From the NCBI RefSeq assembly GCF_048544455.1, contig NC_133537.1, positions 66,160,134 to 66,224,133 of the forward strand: 64,000 nucleotides of DNA. The letters are read 5' to 3'. A program made the position numbers and the translations under genes. Source of the stretch: Silene latifolia. Lineage: Eukaryota > Streptophyta > Magnoliopsida > Caryophyllales > Caryophyllaceae. Shown here one piece after another: positions 33,196 to 45,581 of the stretch. The number at the start of each line of letters is the position of its first letter. Positions within the stretch are counted from its first letter, which is position 1. Under the pieces are notes generated by a model. The model ran no database searches. It had not been told where the DNA came from and saw only the letters and a program-made list of their open reading frames with translations.

Positions 33196-33985
33196 TGTTG
33201 GGCCCAGAATTACCCCGCCTGATCAGGAAAGAACCAGGCGATGTCTAAAGCTAAGTCTGAACGAAAGACATTCCACACAACACGGTTGAGCATCTCAGCA
33301 GACCAACCAAGAGCGAAAGACAGGACAGGCATCAACTAGGCCTGGCCTGAAGGGATATCTCACCGGCCGTAAAATAAGCATCATCAGGACAAGTCAGGCA
33401 ACAACTAAAGCACGATTAAAACCTAGGAAAACAGTTCCTACATTCAAGGAAGAACTACTCAACATTTTACACGAAGAGCATGGAACATTTGACTAAGCAA
33501 AGATAACGGCAGGAAGATTATAAAAGTCAACCAGCTATTCCCGGATAAATAGGGCATGAGGCCTATTTACCAGGAAACCCTAAACTAACCTAAGAAGACC
33601 GTTGCAAGGCTACTATGAAAGGGCAGAGAACAAGAAAAGAAGACACGCTTGCTCACTCACTCACTTACTCATACTTTTACTTTCATACTTGTAATCATCA
33701 TAATATTTAGCATTATTATTAGGCAGCCATACTTTATCCTTCGCCTGACATACACATTCCCTGTCAGGATACCTAAAATCATAGTGACAATCCCTCCTGG
33801 CTTGGTGCCCGTTGTTTTTTCCCTTATTCCGAGGGTTTTTCCACGTATAAATCTTTGTGTCTTACTTTAGTATTTAATCTTTTATTCCTTCTGTCATACG
33901 AGTCAGGCTATTTGTTTTGAGTTAAATTACCCTGCAAATTCTTCCCTGTCAGGACATTATCTCCTTAAGAATTCCTGCTAAAACA
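33196..33985 (+). repeat. 3' LTR of Tat element copy B (790 bp)
   Basis: TGTTGGGCCCAG...CCTGCTAAAACA, sharing both ends with copy A. The next five bases, aagat (33986-33990), are the expected target duplication. They belong to an RPA-like exon (compare gaagacagaggtgtt at 57121). Confidence 0.78.
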
Positions 33986-34557
33986 AAGATATAGGTGTTG
34001 CATATAATTGCCATGAATGCATCACAGATAAGGTCATCTCCTCTCCAAGGTAAAGGTAACCCGTAGTACACCAGAAATCCATACAAACTGAGGATTTGCA
34101 CTAACCAAAGATATATAAACGCAGGATGAGTATAACCTTTGAGGCAGGAGACGAAACTGGAAGTTATATTTTCAATGCACTAACTGACAATGCAGAGACA
34201 CTCTTAGACATGGCAGTTGCAGATCTGCACTCGATGGTACCACAGGTACCTTGCAACCTTTTTTTTAAGTCCAAACCTTTACACGGTAGTTATGTCAGGA
34301 CACAACTGTTTGTACTGCTGCCAGGTGGTACAGCCATAATCCGTCTGAAACGACGGTTTATGTCCCCAACTATAGCAAAATGATAACAGACTTACAGAAT
34401 ATATGGCTAAATTGTGACGCAGGAAAAAGAGGACTGCCTCCGCCAAATTGTAAGGCAGCTTAGGAACATTCCGTTTTACATACAAGTGCGGTCAGCAACG
34501 TCACTTTCAATCAAACAGGAACTGGCATGGGTCCTTATACAGGTATCAATGGCATGA
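33986..34557 (+). pseudogene. RPA-like gene 1, C-terminal exons (single-stranded-DNA-binding OB-fold family), 5' part cut off by Tat B
   Basis: Three exons are visible: to 34049 (CHEC half of a zinc finger, ISSPR), 34125-34245 (MSITFEAGDETGSYIF...) and 34423-34557 (ending VLIQVSMA, TGA). Introns have GT/AG borders (gtaaag...cgcag; gtacc...cgcag). Each exon has a counterpart in gene 2 at the same intron positions (57090-57694). The layout CxxC-x10-CxxC followed by a TGxAxxxLF-like strand resembles the C-terminal domain of the large RPA subunit, which binds single-stranded DNA. This is a family-level inference; no search was run. The 5' part, including the first CxxC, is separated from these exons by the transposon nest. 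Confidence 0.6.
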
Positions 34558-35547
34558 AACCGGTCAGAAGGTTCGCCACCTGAGGATGATTAGGTTAGCT
34601 TTTGTTGTCGATGCTCATTTTGAAGCCTGATAAATAAAAATTAAAGTGCTGGACAAAAAACTGCTGTGTGCGCGGCCCCAGACAATAAACAAGCTCGGCA
34701 GGCCACTGTTGGCCTTAGTGTAACTTATTTAATTTGTGCGTCATCAAAACAATGTTGAGGGTTCTATTGGATAACAGATCCTCTGGGTTCGCAATCAACT
34801 CTTTTTGGTGCAACCCCAACTTATCCCTTTATCTGTGTTTGTAAATTATGCTGTTAAACTCTATGTTTGTAATATATTTTGGATCTTCAGGCAAATGACA
34901 AATGTATGGTCGATCAGGCAGTTAGTCATGCATACTCTACTGCCGTTTTCTCAACTACGCCTAAGAACAAAAAAATGTCACCAGAATCATAAGCTTTGCA
35001 TATCAAAAGTGTAACCAAACGTGCTTGGGCGGCGTACCTTTGAACTGCTAGGTATCTAATGTACAAAAACAGCCAATAACAGTAACAACAAACTAAAATT
35101 GGCAGAGCATTCACATTTAAATGGCCAAAGCTTAGTTTCTTAATGTATAATTGCATGACAACAGCCACTTAACATATCTGGACTGTCTATACTTCGATTC
35201 TAATGATGGAGTATTTTTTACGTGAACCAGAAAACTGACAAACGGGTAATTTCAAACATGGAAAGCCAACAAAGATATACAATGATTTCACAAACTATTT
35301 CCTGAACACCGGTGACCTGGTCAAGGACAAGACAACACAAGACAGCAAAAGTACAACAGTCATAATTTCTTAGCAAGCAATTTTACTCTAGCCACACGCC
35401 TAAAATAGCAGATGTCAGGCAAAGAGTCCCTGGCACAATCTCTACAACTGAATTACAAGCAACCTCAGTTAATATAAATACAAAATACTGCACTATATTC
35501 ACCCACCACTGCATCACCTCTATTCTAGGTCTAAGATATTTACATAC
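34558..35547 (+). other. Spacer between the two RPA-like genes
   Basis: About 990 bases of AT-rich DNA, the 3' flank of gene 1 and the promoter region of gene 2. No convincing ORF or RNA gene. Confidence 0.5.
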
Positions 35548-35557
35548 TATATATAAA
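35548..35557 (+). promoter_or_regulatory. TATA box of RPA-like gene 2
   Basis: TATATATAAA, 70 bases upstream of the ATG at 35627. The spacing fits a plant core promoter with a leader of about 40 bases. Confidence 0.6.
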
Positions 35558-35626
35558 TTGCATGGTATTAATTACAGTTTTATTGGAATTATATTAGCCT
35601 CTTTCCTATTTGATTTATTAACTAAT

Positions 35627-35637
35627 ATGTATGATGC
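35627..35637 (+). pseudogene. RPA-like gene 2, start codon fragment stranded by F1c
   Basis: ATG TAT GAT GC precedes the F1c insertion. When F1c and one copy of its target duplication (gatgc) are removed, the frame continues at 55010 as MYDAYAVQYEIYKVAK. The promoter and the first three and two-thirds codons are thus 19.4 kb away from the rest of the gene, and the insertion should abolish the normal protein. Confidence 0.65.
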
Positions 35638-37373
35638 TGGTCGGACTAAATATTTTCGGTAACTTGTCGTTGGGAGCACCTAGACCAAAACACAATTTAT
35701 AGCTTCACAAACAACTCTACAATTAGTAAAGAGGCAAGTAAAGGTCGGATCACAAGGGACGGGAATTGAGATGAGATTTCTATTGAAACTAGTGGTGTCT
35801 TAGGGGTGTCACAATTTGGGTTGATGTAGAAGGTCACTAAACTAAATAGCAATGAAAATAAATAAGCAAGATGAACTAAAAGGGTTGTAAACCATTGATA
35901 AAAAGCACTAGGGTGTCATGGGGTCATAGGGGATTCATGGGAATTGATCATACAAACATGTTCTCAAATTATAAGCAAGCAATTATTGTTGTGATGGATT
36001 GAGTTGGGTTATATCTTACAATCCTAGGAAAGTTTGGGTCCCGGAGCCGAATCGATTAGATTGTACAACACCTACAAGTCGACTTAGTCTTCCCTACTCA
36101 ACAACATGCATGGTCTAATGAGACTCGAGTTGGTTTATGTCTTACAAGTCTCATTGAAAAGGTAGGTGATGGGTAAAAAATGCAAGGATTCATAGGCTCG
36201 CATTTCATCAAACATAATATGTGCATGAGTTGAGATCAAAACAAGCAAGAAAATAAACCATGAAAGCATGTTAATTTAAGCATGAATCATTTCCCATGTT
36301 GGTTTCCCCTAATTACCCATTAACCCTAGCTATAGAACTACTCACTCATTATCATGTTGAACATGCTAGCAAGGTTGTCAATCATACCAACAAAGTGAAA
36401 CATGATGAACAAATGAAAGTAATTAGCAATAATTAAAAAGGGATTAAGAGAATTATACCTACTAATGATTCCAATAATAAAGCAAAGAATAAAAGAAGTA
36501 CTTGATGCTTGATTGAGAGGTTGTCAATCTCCCAATAATAACCCAAATAATCTTCAATTACCCAAAATAAAGGATGAACAAAAGAGAGATTAAGGAAATA
36601 AAACTTGTATTAAAACTTGATTAATTGTTGATTACAAACTAAAGAGAGATTTGATTGGTATTAAGTACTCTAAGGATTGATAAGAAGAACATGCTCTTCC
36701 AATTAGACTAATGGGGTATTTATAGTGGAAATTAGGTGGATGCATTAAGGTTAACTAAGGGCTTAAATGACGATTAAGTCCCTACTTAGGGAAACGCCGG
36801 TATTTTCTGAAGGATGGGCATCTTTCTTGAAGCTTGAAGAAACGAATTTACGTTGTCTTGGAATCCGTGCGTCTTAGGCTCGGGACGGCCGGATTCTATT
36901 GTCTCTGCCCGGGCGTCTTTGGGAGAAGACGGGCGTCTTCTGGGGTTGCTGCCCGGGCGTCTTGTATGGAAGACGCACGGATTGTGGTGCTGGGGACGGG
37001 CGTCTTCAGGACAATCCGCACGGATTGTTGCTCAGCCTTGTTTCTTCATCTTTTCTTCCCTTTTCTTCATAAAATCCTTGGGGATTTCCTTGGGGATGCA
37101 AGGATCTTTTCTCATCATTGTCCATCTACTATAATATGTACAAAGGCCTTCTAATCTTGTCTCTCCTTGATCCTTGGTCATTGAATTCAATCAATTTAGT
37201 CTCATTTTGCCATGAAAATGCAAGGTTTGCACTCCTTTCCTACCAAGGACACAAAACCTCAAAGAATATGCAAAACAAAGAACTAAAGACAATAAATGAC
37301 CCAAATATGCACTAAAAAGCATGGGAGCAAGGCTAATTGGGGGGCTAAATATGCTCTAATTATGGTCACATCA
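35638..37373 (-). repeat. 3' LTR of F1c (1736 bp)
   Basis: On the plus strand it starts TGGTCGGACTAAAT and ends TTATGGTCACATCA. It contains the GC-rich array (about 36855-37025) and, on the minus strand, TATAAATA (36717-36724). Confidence 0.93.
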
Positions 37374-37386
37374 AATATCCCCAAAC
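37374..37386 (-). other. Polypurine tract of F1c
   Basis: On the minus strand GTTTGGGGATATT directly precedes the LTR start TGATGTGACC. It is a variant of the tract in F1a and F1b. Confidence 0.75.
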
Positions 37387-37725
37387 CTAACCTTTGCTCG
37401 TCCCGAGTAAAGAGGTGACAAAGACTAGGACCATTATTTAAACTAACCTAATAACATAGCCGACATGAGACAATTAGCGGGTCTCACTCCGCCCCTTCAA
37501 CTCACAACAAGACAACCATGAGGTAGGATGCCTTCTTGCAAGGCAAGGTGGGTCTTGCCAAAATGGCGACACATGCAAACATTAAGCACACAAAATCAAA
37601 TAATGGATGCATCTACAAAAGGAATAGCCACTTCCTCATCAAGTGGCGGAGTCAACTAAAAGAGAACAAATTTAAGAGCATATATTCCGTCACAAATACT
37701 AGTTCAACAAATTACTAAGGCTAAG

Positions 37726-39949
37726 TGTAATACCCCGTATTTTATTTGAGCGAGATATTATTTAGTAGTATCGTAAAAGTAATAAATTGATTCATATTGT
37801 AAGACGAGTCGGGTTTATAGTTTTAGGTGGCATTTTTGGGTCAAGATGTTATAACCCATTTACCCATTTACCATATAACCTAATTTTAACCTAAGTTTAA
37901 CCTAATTCTACCCTAACACAACCCGCCTCACATTCCCTCAACCCGCCTCCCTCCTTTCTTCAGCTTAGATCTCGGCTTTCACGCAAAACGAGAGAGAGAG
38001 AGAGAGCATGGGTGGTCACGGTGCAGCAAGGAAGGACTAGGGGTGGTCGTCGACGTTCTTAGGCGGCCGTGGTGGCTGTTATGGTGGCGGAAAAAGGTAA
38101 GGTTCAGCACCTCCTCCTCTGTTTTGTTTTCTGTCGAGATGTTGGTCATGGTTTCGTGTCTTATAGAGGTGTTAATGTTGATTGGTGTCGGGGTAGGGGA
38201 AATGGGTGATGAGTGGCGAGTGTAGTGGTGGTGGTTAGGGTGGTCCTAGGTGGTTGTAGGGGCAGAGAAAGGCGGCATCGATGGGGGTGGTCAAACGGGC
38301 TATAATATGAGTTTCAGGCGAGTTTTATGGTTGGGGATTTGGGGTGGCGCCACCGTTGACTCGGGGGAGGTCGAAACGGCGGCGTCACTGTGTCTTGGTT
38401 CGTGGGTTGACGGCGAGTGGGGCTGTGGTGGTTGACAGGGTTATGGGTGTAGAGTGCGGTGGTGGTAAAGGAGAGAACAGGACTGTTTGGGGAGGCACGG
38501 CAGCTGAACCGGCGATTTTGCAGCCACAGGTCGACTTGGCGGATCGACCAGTGCTGGTGGTGGTCGTGGGTGGTGAGGTCAGAGTGGGTGTTGGGTCAGG
38601 TGGTTGTCGCGGTGGTGAGGTGGCTTGTGGTGGTGTGTGTGCGCGTGTGAAGGGGTGCGGGCTGTTTTGGTTTTTAAACGGATTTTTCATCATTTAATCG
38701 TTATATTTCGTATCGGGTCGTATTCTAAATTAATTAACTTAATTCCCGAGTTAAGTAAATAATTAAAGACGGGTTGTTTGAATTGTTTGTGTGACTCGGG
38801 TTTTTCCTTAAATCGTTTAATTCATTAAAATGGTTATTTAATTTATTTCCGAGTCATCTAAATTAGTTATTTAATTTAACTCCCGAGTTATTTAAAATGT
38901 TCAGAGTCGGGTTTTGAGTCGGGTTGGTTAAAAGAGAAAAGTTACTATATCGGGAAAGTTTCCATTTTAAGAAATTCTATTTTTAGTAACTTCTATTTTG
39001 GGAACGGGAATAGTTAAGTAATTGGTTATCATTTCATTATCTTTCAGAGGGCGAATTATTGTGGATTATCACCGAGCTTCCGACTATTTGACTGCATTTC
39101 GAGGTAGGGAAATACACTTGACTTAGGTGTTGTTAAATTGTGTTGAGTTGTGGTGTTACATGTGACCGAGCTGTGATCGATGACTTGCGCGTGGTTGTAA
39201 TTTATGTTATGATTCATACACTGGAGTGTGGTTGACTGAACTGTTCGTGTTGATTATGTTATTTCATTATTTTGATAGCTGGCATGATTTCATTCATTGA
39301 TATACATATCATGTTGCATTGATTATTGTTGAGCATTGCATATGCATTGGAGTTGGAGGATGGTGTGGTGGTGACGATGATGAGATATGATGTGATGTTG
39401 TGATAAGGCCCAGCCGGTTCTCGCAGACTTGCCCTGGTGTCCTCCGCTCATGAAGCGGGCAGATCGACTACGGTCGATATATATAGTCTACCGGGGATCG
39501 GTATGGTGGGCGTCTGCCGGGGTTGTGTGTGATGAGTTGAGGTGGAGATGGAGGTGACGGAGTATCATGCATATCATATTTCATTGTTTTATTGTTTTCC
39601 CTACTCAACCTCGTGGTTGACCTTGTGTATTCGTGAACACCTGTGATGAACCGTTTTATGGGGAGCAGACTTGACGGAGTTTATGAGATAGGACGGGGAG
39701 TGGATGGGCGTGAGACATCTGGATCGATGACCTAGTGGCTAGTTCATCATCTAGAAGACTTCACTTTTATTTACGTCAGTTCTTGTAATTTAATTTAAAA
39801 GGAGAATTTGTAATAGTTAGGTTAAGATGTTAAATAAACTGCCTTGGAGTTTAATTTGTTATTCACTACCTCGGGAAACCGAGATGGTAACAGTTCGGTT
39901 TATTAGGGAATGTCTTGCCAAAGGCTCCTTCATAAACCGGGGTGTTACA
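37726..39949 (+). repeat. 5' LTR of F3 (2224 bp)
   Basis: TGTAATACCCCGTATTTT...CGGGGTGTTACA. It contains a (GA)n run at 37990-38006 and a G-rich GTGG-repeat region (about 38000-38650) that opens spurious reading frames on both strands. Differences from the 3' LTR cluster in GC-rich stretches. Confidence 0.92.
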
Positions 39950-39952
39950 AAG

Positions 39953-39964
39953 TGGTATCGAGCC
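39953..39964 (+). other. Primer binding site of F3 (tRNA-iMet type, one base short)
   Basis: TGGTATCGAGCC lacks one A relative to tggtatcagagcc in F2. It is either a real change or a sequence error of the kind that separates the two F3 LTRs. Confidence 0.7.
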
Positions 39965-42900
39965 AAACAATCCTCAGGCCTAAACCAATGAACCTAATGA
40001 ACGTAGGATGTGTCTAAATAAAATGAACCCCTGGGAATAAACTGCTAGGAGCTCACAGTGCGGTTAAGAAGGCGCCCTTAATGCGTGCTCTTTTGCCCTC
40101 TCAGTTTTGAACCAGGCAACCCAAGAGAAAACGAGTGAATGGGGTAGTTAGAAGGGAAAACCTTGGATATAAGCGAGTTGATGTATACCTTGAGACCTAG
40201 TGCTGAAATTATGATATTTATCTGGATGGATGTGAATGACGTGTTGATAGTGCTATTATGTCTGGTAATATGTGGTTATGTGATCCCCAAAGCCATGCTA
40301 GTATAGTATCGTGATAGTAATGAGAGACACCATTGAATTTCTTGTTTCTAGTCGTAGCAACCGTGATTAGATGCAAGGGGTAGGTCGGGAGGTGAAGGGA
40401 CATCTATGGGATGGATGTTTACGTAAATACAAAAGTGTGAGATTTAAGTTAGGATGAGTTAGTATCGATAGTATGGTTGTAAGAGCTTGGAACATGGAAA
40501 ATGAATGATTTAGTGTTGAAATCCGTTTTGTTTGATTTTACTCTGTAATTGATCTTGCTGTCATTTCCTTCCTGTTAATTTTCTACGGATGAAAATTTTA
40601 TGAGAAATAGCCTCGTGAGTTAGTGTTCTTTTGGCGTTGGTTTCATGCTTATAGGGTATACGGATTAAGAGTAATAAATGTTTTAGTGGGCTGTGGTTGG
40701 GAAGTTCCTGTGCAGTGATGTGTTGACCGACGATTTTGTAAAAATCCTCATTTAATTTGTGTAAATGATTTTTGCATAATTCCAACTCCATCGACTAGAG
40801 GTTTCGCATACGTTTTCAAATTGATAAGCCACGAAAATTCTTGATGTCTCTATATTAAAAGGGTAAGCTTTGCGAATTGACCCAAGTTTCGGACCAATTT
40901 CTTTGTCACATACTTGTTTGGACCAACCGAGTTGTAAAATTCTTTAAAAATTGAATTCTTGAACTTTCGACCTCATTCTTTTTATCACAAATTATTAACT
41001 CTCTGTATGTTATGAAAAGTAATCTAACTCAAGTATTCGTTGGACGGTTATTTATTTGTGATTTTGGAAAGTTACAACGTGAATCATGACCTGTAAAATG
41101 TGCGTTCTATGCTAAGTTTTCACACGATTGTTTGATTAATTCATGAGCCTTAGTAAGGTGAAATTATAATGTTTTATATGATGATAGTAGCACGCATGTT
41201 CAGTAGTCATATATCTTAACAAGTGATAAAATTAAAACTTAGTTGATAACATTGGTGGCATGATAGCATGAGTAAAATTGGATAGCTTAATTTGATTCTT
41301 AATCGAGGGTGAAATGTTTATACGAGTCCAGTTGTTTACATACTTTGTATACATTTGGCATGATGTAATGTCTCTGGGTGTGCATCTTATTTGCATAGTG
41401 GTCGGGTATATATATAAATATAAAACTATATTGTCATATCTTGGTAAGTTGATAGCGTTAAAAGTTAATTGACTGTTCTAACATACACGCATGAGTAATT
41501 ATAATAATTAGGTCTAAATGTCTACACATGAATGGTAGTAATGGTTATGCCTAAATATTACCACATGTAGGATGTCATCTGAGTCCTAAGGTCCTTTTTG
41601 TGAGCCTGTGTGCTTATAGTTATACCTATTGCTTCCATTGCATTAAATGATTTCGGTTGAACCTAAACCTATAACATGATAATAAACAGTGTTGTTATTT
41701 TTGTTATTGAATATGTTCGTTATTACAATATCGTAAAAAAATACTAAAGTGATTCTTGCAATTGCATGAGTGTGATATAAAGGAAACTGTTTGATATAAC
41801 ACGACAATTGGCATATTTATATTCTCGAGTCGTTACTATCAGTTTTATTAAAATAAAAAAATTGTCATAATAACTATGTTGGCAATTATAATGGGATAAC
41901 TCTTTTGATGATTCACATGATATGCATGAGTTTAAATGATAGTCATTATAGTTACATTTAATTGAGCCTACGAGTTGCCTAATTATTCAATCATGCAAAT
42001 CAGAGAAGTTGTTCAAGTTGCTAATCTTTTATCATAGCTAGTGCTCTACAAAGTATATGATGGCAAGTGTATATGTTTAAACTATTTATACAAGATCTCT
42101 TATTTTGCTGAGAATGAATTCTACCAAGTTGCTAGACACAATTGAATGATATGGTTGCTAGAATGTGAACCATAGGTGTGATATGGAAGTAATGTTGTCG
42201 TTGTCATAGATCATATGTAGTTACTTTTATTGAGGAACATGTTTTCAGAATTGATATCGTGCAAACAATTTTTATAATTTAAAGTATGAATTATGGGTAT
42301 GTTGGTGATTGCTTAAATTCATCGACCTAATTCGTGACCTAAACCAATGAGTGAATAAAGGGTTGAATGGACGTGTCAATAAGATCCTGTGATTGTGATA
42401 GATAATAGTGGTAGATCTATTTCTGTGGTATGTTTACGAATGTGAGAAGTTCTTAAATTGTTTTGTTGATTTTGCTCTCGCTCGTTCATAGTCTATAATT
42501 GATCATCAAACTTGTTTACTTGTGAAACCGTGTAAACCTTGGTTCCTTTCTTGTTGTTCTTTTAGTTTGAGGTTGTGTTTTAAGTTAAGCATGAGCTAGT
42601 AATAAATGCCACTTGTTGACAATCAGTTGATTCCTTAATAAAACCTCGTTTCGACCTTAATGTTGATGCGCAATCTCTTATCATGCATTCTTTCCTGTCA
42701 CATGTGGTTGATAATGATTTTGTTGTATGGGTATATGAAAATTGAAAAGAGGTTACGAGGACGTAACCATGTTTCTAGTCGGGTAGGATTGTAAAATCTT
42801 AATGCTTGTATTGCACTTATTTGTAGATGGTGGTTTTGATCAAGTAAATGTTCCGTTGTGGGGTACCTATGCAAATGAGTTCTATATGTTTGTTCCTACT

Positions 42901-43164
42901 TCTGTTAGTTGGTTGATGTGTAAAAGAAGAGTGTAGTAAACTATTGATATTGAGATTGAGATTGGCCACTAGTATTGAATTGTGGGGCCTGTGTGCCGAG
43001 TTATGTTTACGGTCCAGTGTGATCATGGTTATTGAGTTACTTGAGTTCAAGATCGGAATTTAGATGGAAGACGACGGTGTTCTCAGATGAATATTTAGTT
43101 GTTATGCATTTGTGTTCTCAGGTAGTTATTAGTTGTAGTTAGTTGGGTTAAGTGAAAATGAGTT
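39965..43164 (+). other. F3 interior, non-coding
   Basis: About 3.2 kb of AT-rich DNA without a supported gene on either strand. The longest frames (40561-40791, 42817-43050, both minus) resemble no known protein. Confidence 0.65.
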
Positions 43165-43206
43165 AAACTTCGGGACGAAGTTTATTTTTAGGAGGGCAGA
43201 ATGTAA
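43165..43206 (+). other. Ghost hairpin + purine tract + LTR-like start inside F3
   Basis: aaacttcg-gga-cgaagttt forms a perfect 8-bp stem. It is followed by a degenerate purine tract (ttaggagggcagaa) and then TGTAACATTTCG, which looks like the first bases of a different LTR family. It duplicates the functional module at 43324-43360, 160 bases downstream. The end base pair of the stem is A-T here and G-C there, so pairing is kept. Confidence 0.62.
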
Positions 43207-43323
43207 CATTTCGTGTTTGTTATGTTTAATTGATGTGTCAAAAGTGTGTGTTAACTGTGTTAGAAATGCGTGACGTCCGTATGTACGATATAGTGTACCC
43301 TTCTGAGGTTTGAGTATGGGAGC

Positions 43324-43360
43324 GAACTTCGGGACGAAGTTCATTTTAAGGGGGGAAGAC
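43324..43360 (+). other. Hairpin and polypurine tract of F3
   Basis: gaacttcg-gga-cgaagttc (8-bp stem, 3-base loop) followed by attttaaggggggaagac, abutting the 3' LTR. It is nearly identical to the module of F2 at 25464-25500. Confidence 0.82.
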
Positions 43361-45576
43361 TGTAATACCCCGTATTTTATTTGAGCGAGATATTATTTAG
43401 TAGTATCGTAAAAGTAATAAATTGATTCATATTGTAAGACGAGTCGGGTTTATAGTTTTAGGTGGCATTTTTGGGTCAAGATGTTATAACCCATTTACCC
43501 ATTTACCATATAACCTAATTTTAACCTAAGTTTAACCTAATTCTACCCTAACACAACCCGCCTCACATTCCCTCAACCCGCCTCCCTCCTTTCTTGACTT
43601 AGATCTCGCTTTCACGCAAAACGAGAGAGAGAGAGAGAGCATGGGTGGTCACGGTGCAGCAAGGAAGGACTAGGGGTGGTCGCCGACGTTCTTAGGCGGC
43701 CGTGGTGGCTGTTATGGTGGCGGAAAAAGGTAAGGTTCAGCACCTCCTCCTCTGTTTTGTTTTTCGTCGAGATGTTGGTCATGGTTTCGTGTCTTATAGA
43801 GGTGTTAATGTTGATTGGTGTCGGGGTAGGGGAAATGGGTGATGAGTGGCGAGTGTAGTGGTGGTGGTTAGGGTGGTCCTAGGTGGTTGTAGGGGCAGAG
43901 AAAGGCGGCATCGATGGGGGTGGTCAAACGGGCTATAATATGAGTTTCAAAGTAGTTTTATGGTTGGGGATTTGGGTGGCGCCACCGTTGACTCGGGGAG
44001 GTCGAAACGGCGCGCCACCGTGTCTTGGTTCGTGGGTTGACGGCGAGTGGGGCGTGGTGGTTGATGTGGTTATGGGTGTAGAGTGCGGTGGTGGTAAAGG
44101 AGAGAACAGATTGTTTGGGGGGAGGCACGGCAGTTGAACCGCTTTTACCAGCCACGGGTCGACTCGCCGGCGGCAATCGATCAGCCAGTGGTGGTGGTCG
44201 TGGGTGGTGAGGTCGAGTGGGTGTTGGGTCGGGTGGTTGTCGCGGTGGTGAGGTGGCTTGTGGTGGTGTGTGTGCGCGTGTGAAGGGGTGCGGGCTGTTT
44301 TGGTTTTTAAACGGATTTTTCATCATTTAATCGTTATATTTCGTATCGGGTCGTATTCTAAATTAATTAACTTAATTCCCGAGTTAAGTAAATAATTAAA
44401 GACGGGTTGTTTGAATTGTTTGTGTGACTCGGGTTTTTCCTTAAATCGTTTAATTCATTAAAATGGTTATTTAATTTATTTCCGAGTCATCTAAATTAGT
44501 TATTTAATTTAACTCCCGAGTTATTTAAAATGTTTAGTCGGGTTTTGAGTCGGGTTGGTTAAAAGAGAAAAGTTACTATATCGGGAAAGTTTCCATTTTA
44601 AGAAATTCTATTTTTAGTAACTTCTATTTTGGGAACGGGAATAGTTAAGTAATTGGTTATCATTTCATTATCTTTCGTGAGGGCGAATTATTGTGGATTA
44701 TCACCGAGCTTCCGACTATTTGACTGCATTTCTGAGGTAGGGAAATACACTTGACTTACCGGTGTTGTTAAATTGTGTTGAGTTGTGGTGTTACATGTGA
44801 CCGAGCTGTGATCGATGACTTGCGCGTGGTTGTAATTTATGTTATGATTCATACACTGGAGTGTGGTTGACTGAACTGTTCGTGTTGATTATGTTATTTC
44901 ATTATTTTGATAGCTGGCATGATTTCATTCATTGATATACATATCATGTTGCATTGATTACTGTTGAGCATTGCATATGCATTGGAGTTGGAGGATGGTG
45001 TGGTGGTGACGATGATGAGATATGATGTGATGTTGTGATAAGGCCCAGTGGTTCTGCGCAGACTTGCCCTGGTGTCCTCCGGCTATGAAGCGGGCGGATC
45101 GACTACGGTCGATATATATAGTCTAGGGGATCGGTATGGTGGGCGTCGGGGTTGTGTGTGATGAGTTGAGGTGGAGATGGAGGTGACGGAGTATCATGCA
45201 TATCATATTTCATTGTTTTATTGTTTTCCTACTCAACCTCGTGGTTGACCCTGTGTATTCGTGAACACCTGTGATGAACCGTTTTATGGGGAGCAGACTT
45301 GACAGGTTTATGAGATAGGACGGGAGCTGGATGGGCGTGAGACACTGGATCAGATGACCTAGTGGCTAGTTCATCATCTAGAAGACTTCACTTTTATTTA
45401 CGTCAGTTCTTGTAATTTAATTTAAAAGGAGAATTTGTAATAGTTAGGTTAAGATGTTAAATAAACTGCCTTGGAGTTTAATTTGTTATTCACTACCTCG
45501 GGAAACCGAGATGGTAACAGTTCGGTTTATTAGGGAATGTCTTGCCAAAGGCTCCTTCATAAACCGGGGTGTTACA
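43361..45576 (+). repeat. 3' LTR of F3 (2216 bp)
   Basis: TGTAATACCCCGTATTTT...CGGGGTGTTACA, followed by target duplication ctaag. AT-rich parts are identical to the 5' LTR over hundreds of bases; GC-rich parts differ by many short indels. Confidence 0.92.
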
Positions 45577-45581
45577 CTAAG

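Larger units (their letters stand above)
30753..33985 (+). mobile_element. Tat-lineage LTR retrotransposon copy B, right part
   Basis: It contains the main body of the antisense ORF (30753-32847), its upstream region with an antisense TATA box, a purine-rich tract (aagataaggggcga) and the 3' LTR (33196-33985). The left continuation is 12542-12758. Its right flank aagat lies inside an RPA-like exon, so Tat B interrupted RPA-like gene 1. Confidence 0.8.
37726..45576 (+). mobile_element. Non-autonomous Tekay/Del-like LTR retrotransposon F3 without genes
   Basis: LTRs of 2224 and 2216 bp (37726-39949, 43361-45576) are flanked by ctaag (37721-37725 and 45577-45581). LTR ends (TGTAATACCCC...GTGTTACA), Met-type primer site and hairpin-polypurine module match F2, so both derive from the same chromovirus group. 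The ~3.4-kb interior has no frame over 80 codons and no recognisable gag or pol. Unlike F2 it carries no ORF1 and no palindrome arrays. It sits in the 3' region of F1c. Confidence 0.9.

Noticed and set aside
33196..33985. Solo LTR
   Set aside because: A solo LTR would lack internal sequence. Here a purine tract and the antisense ORF adjoin the left side, so it is the 3' LTR of a larger element split by F1b.
38043..38697. Overlapping long frames on both strands in the F3 LTR (also at 43676-44326)
   Set aside because: They arise from GTGG/CCAC-rich simple sequence inside an LTR, differ in frame between the two LTRs of the same element, and match no protein.
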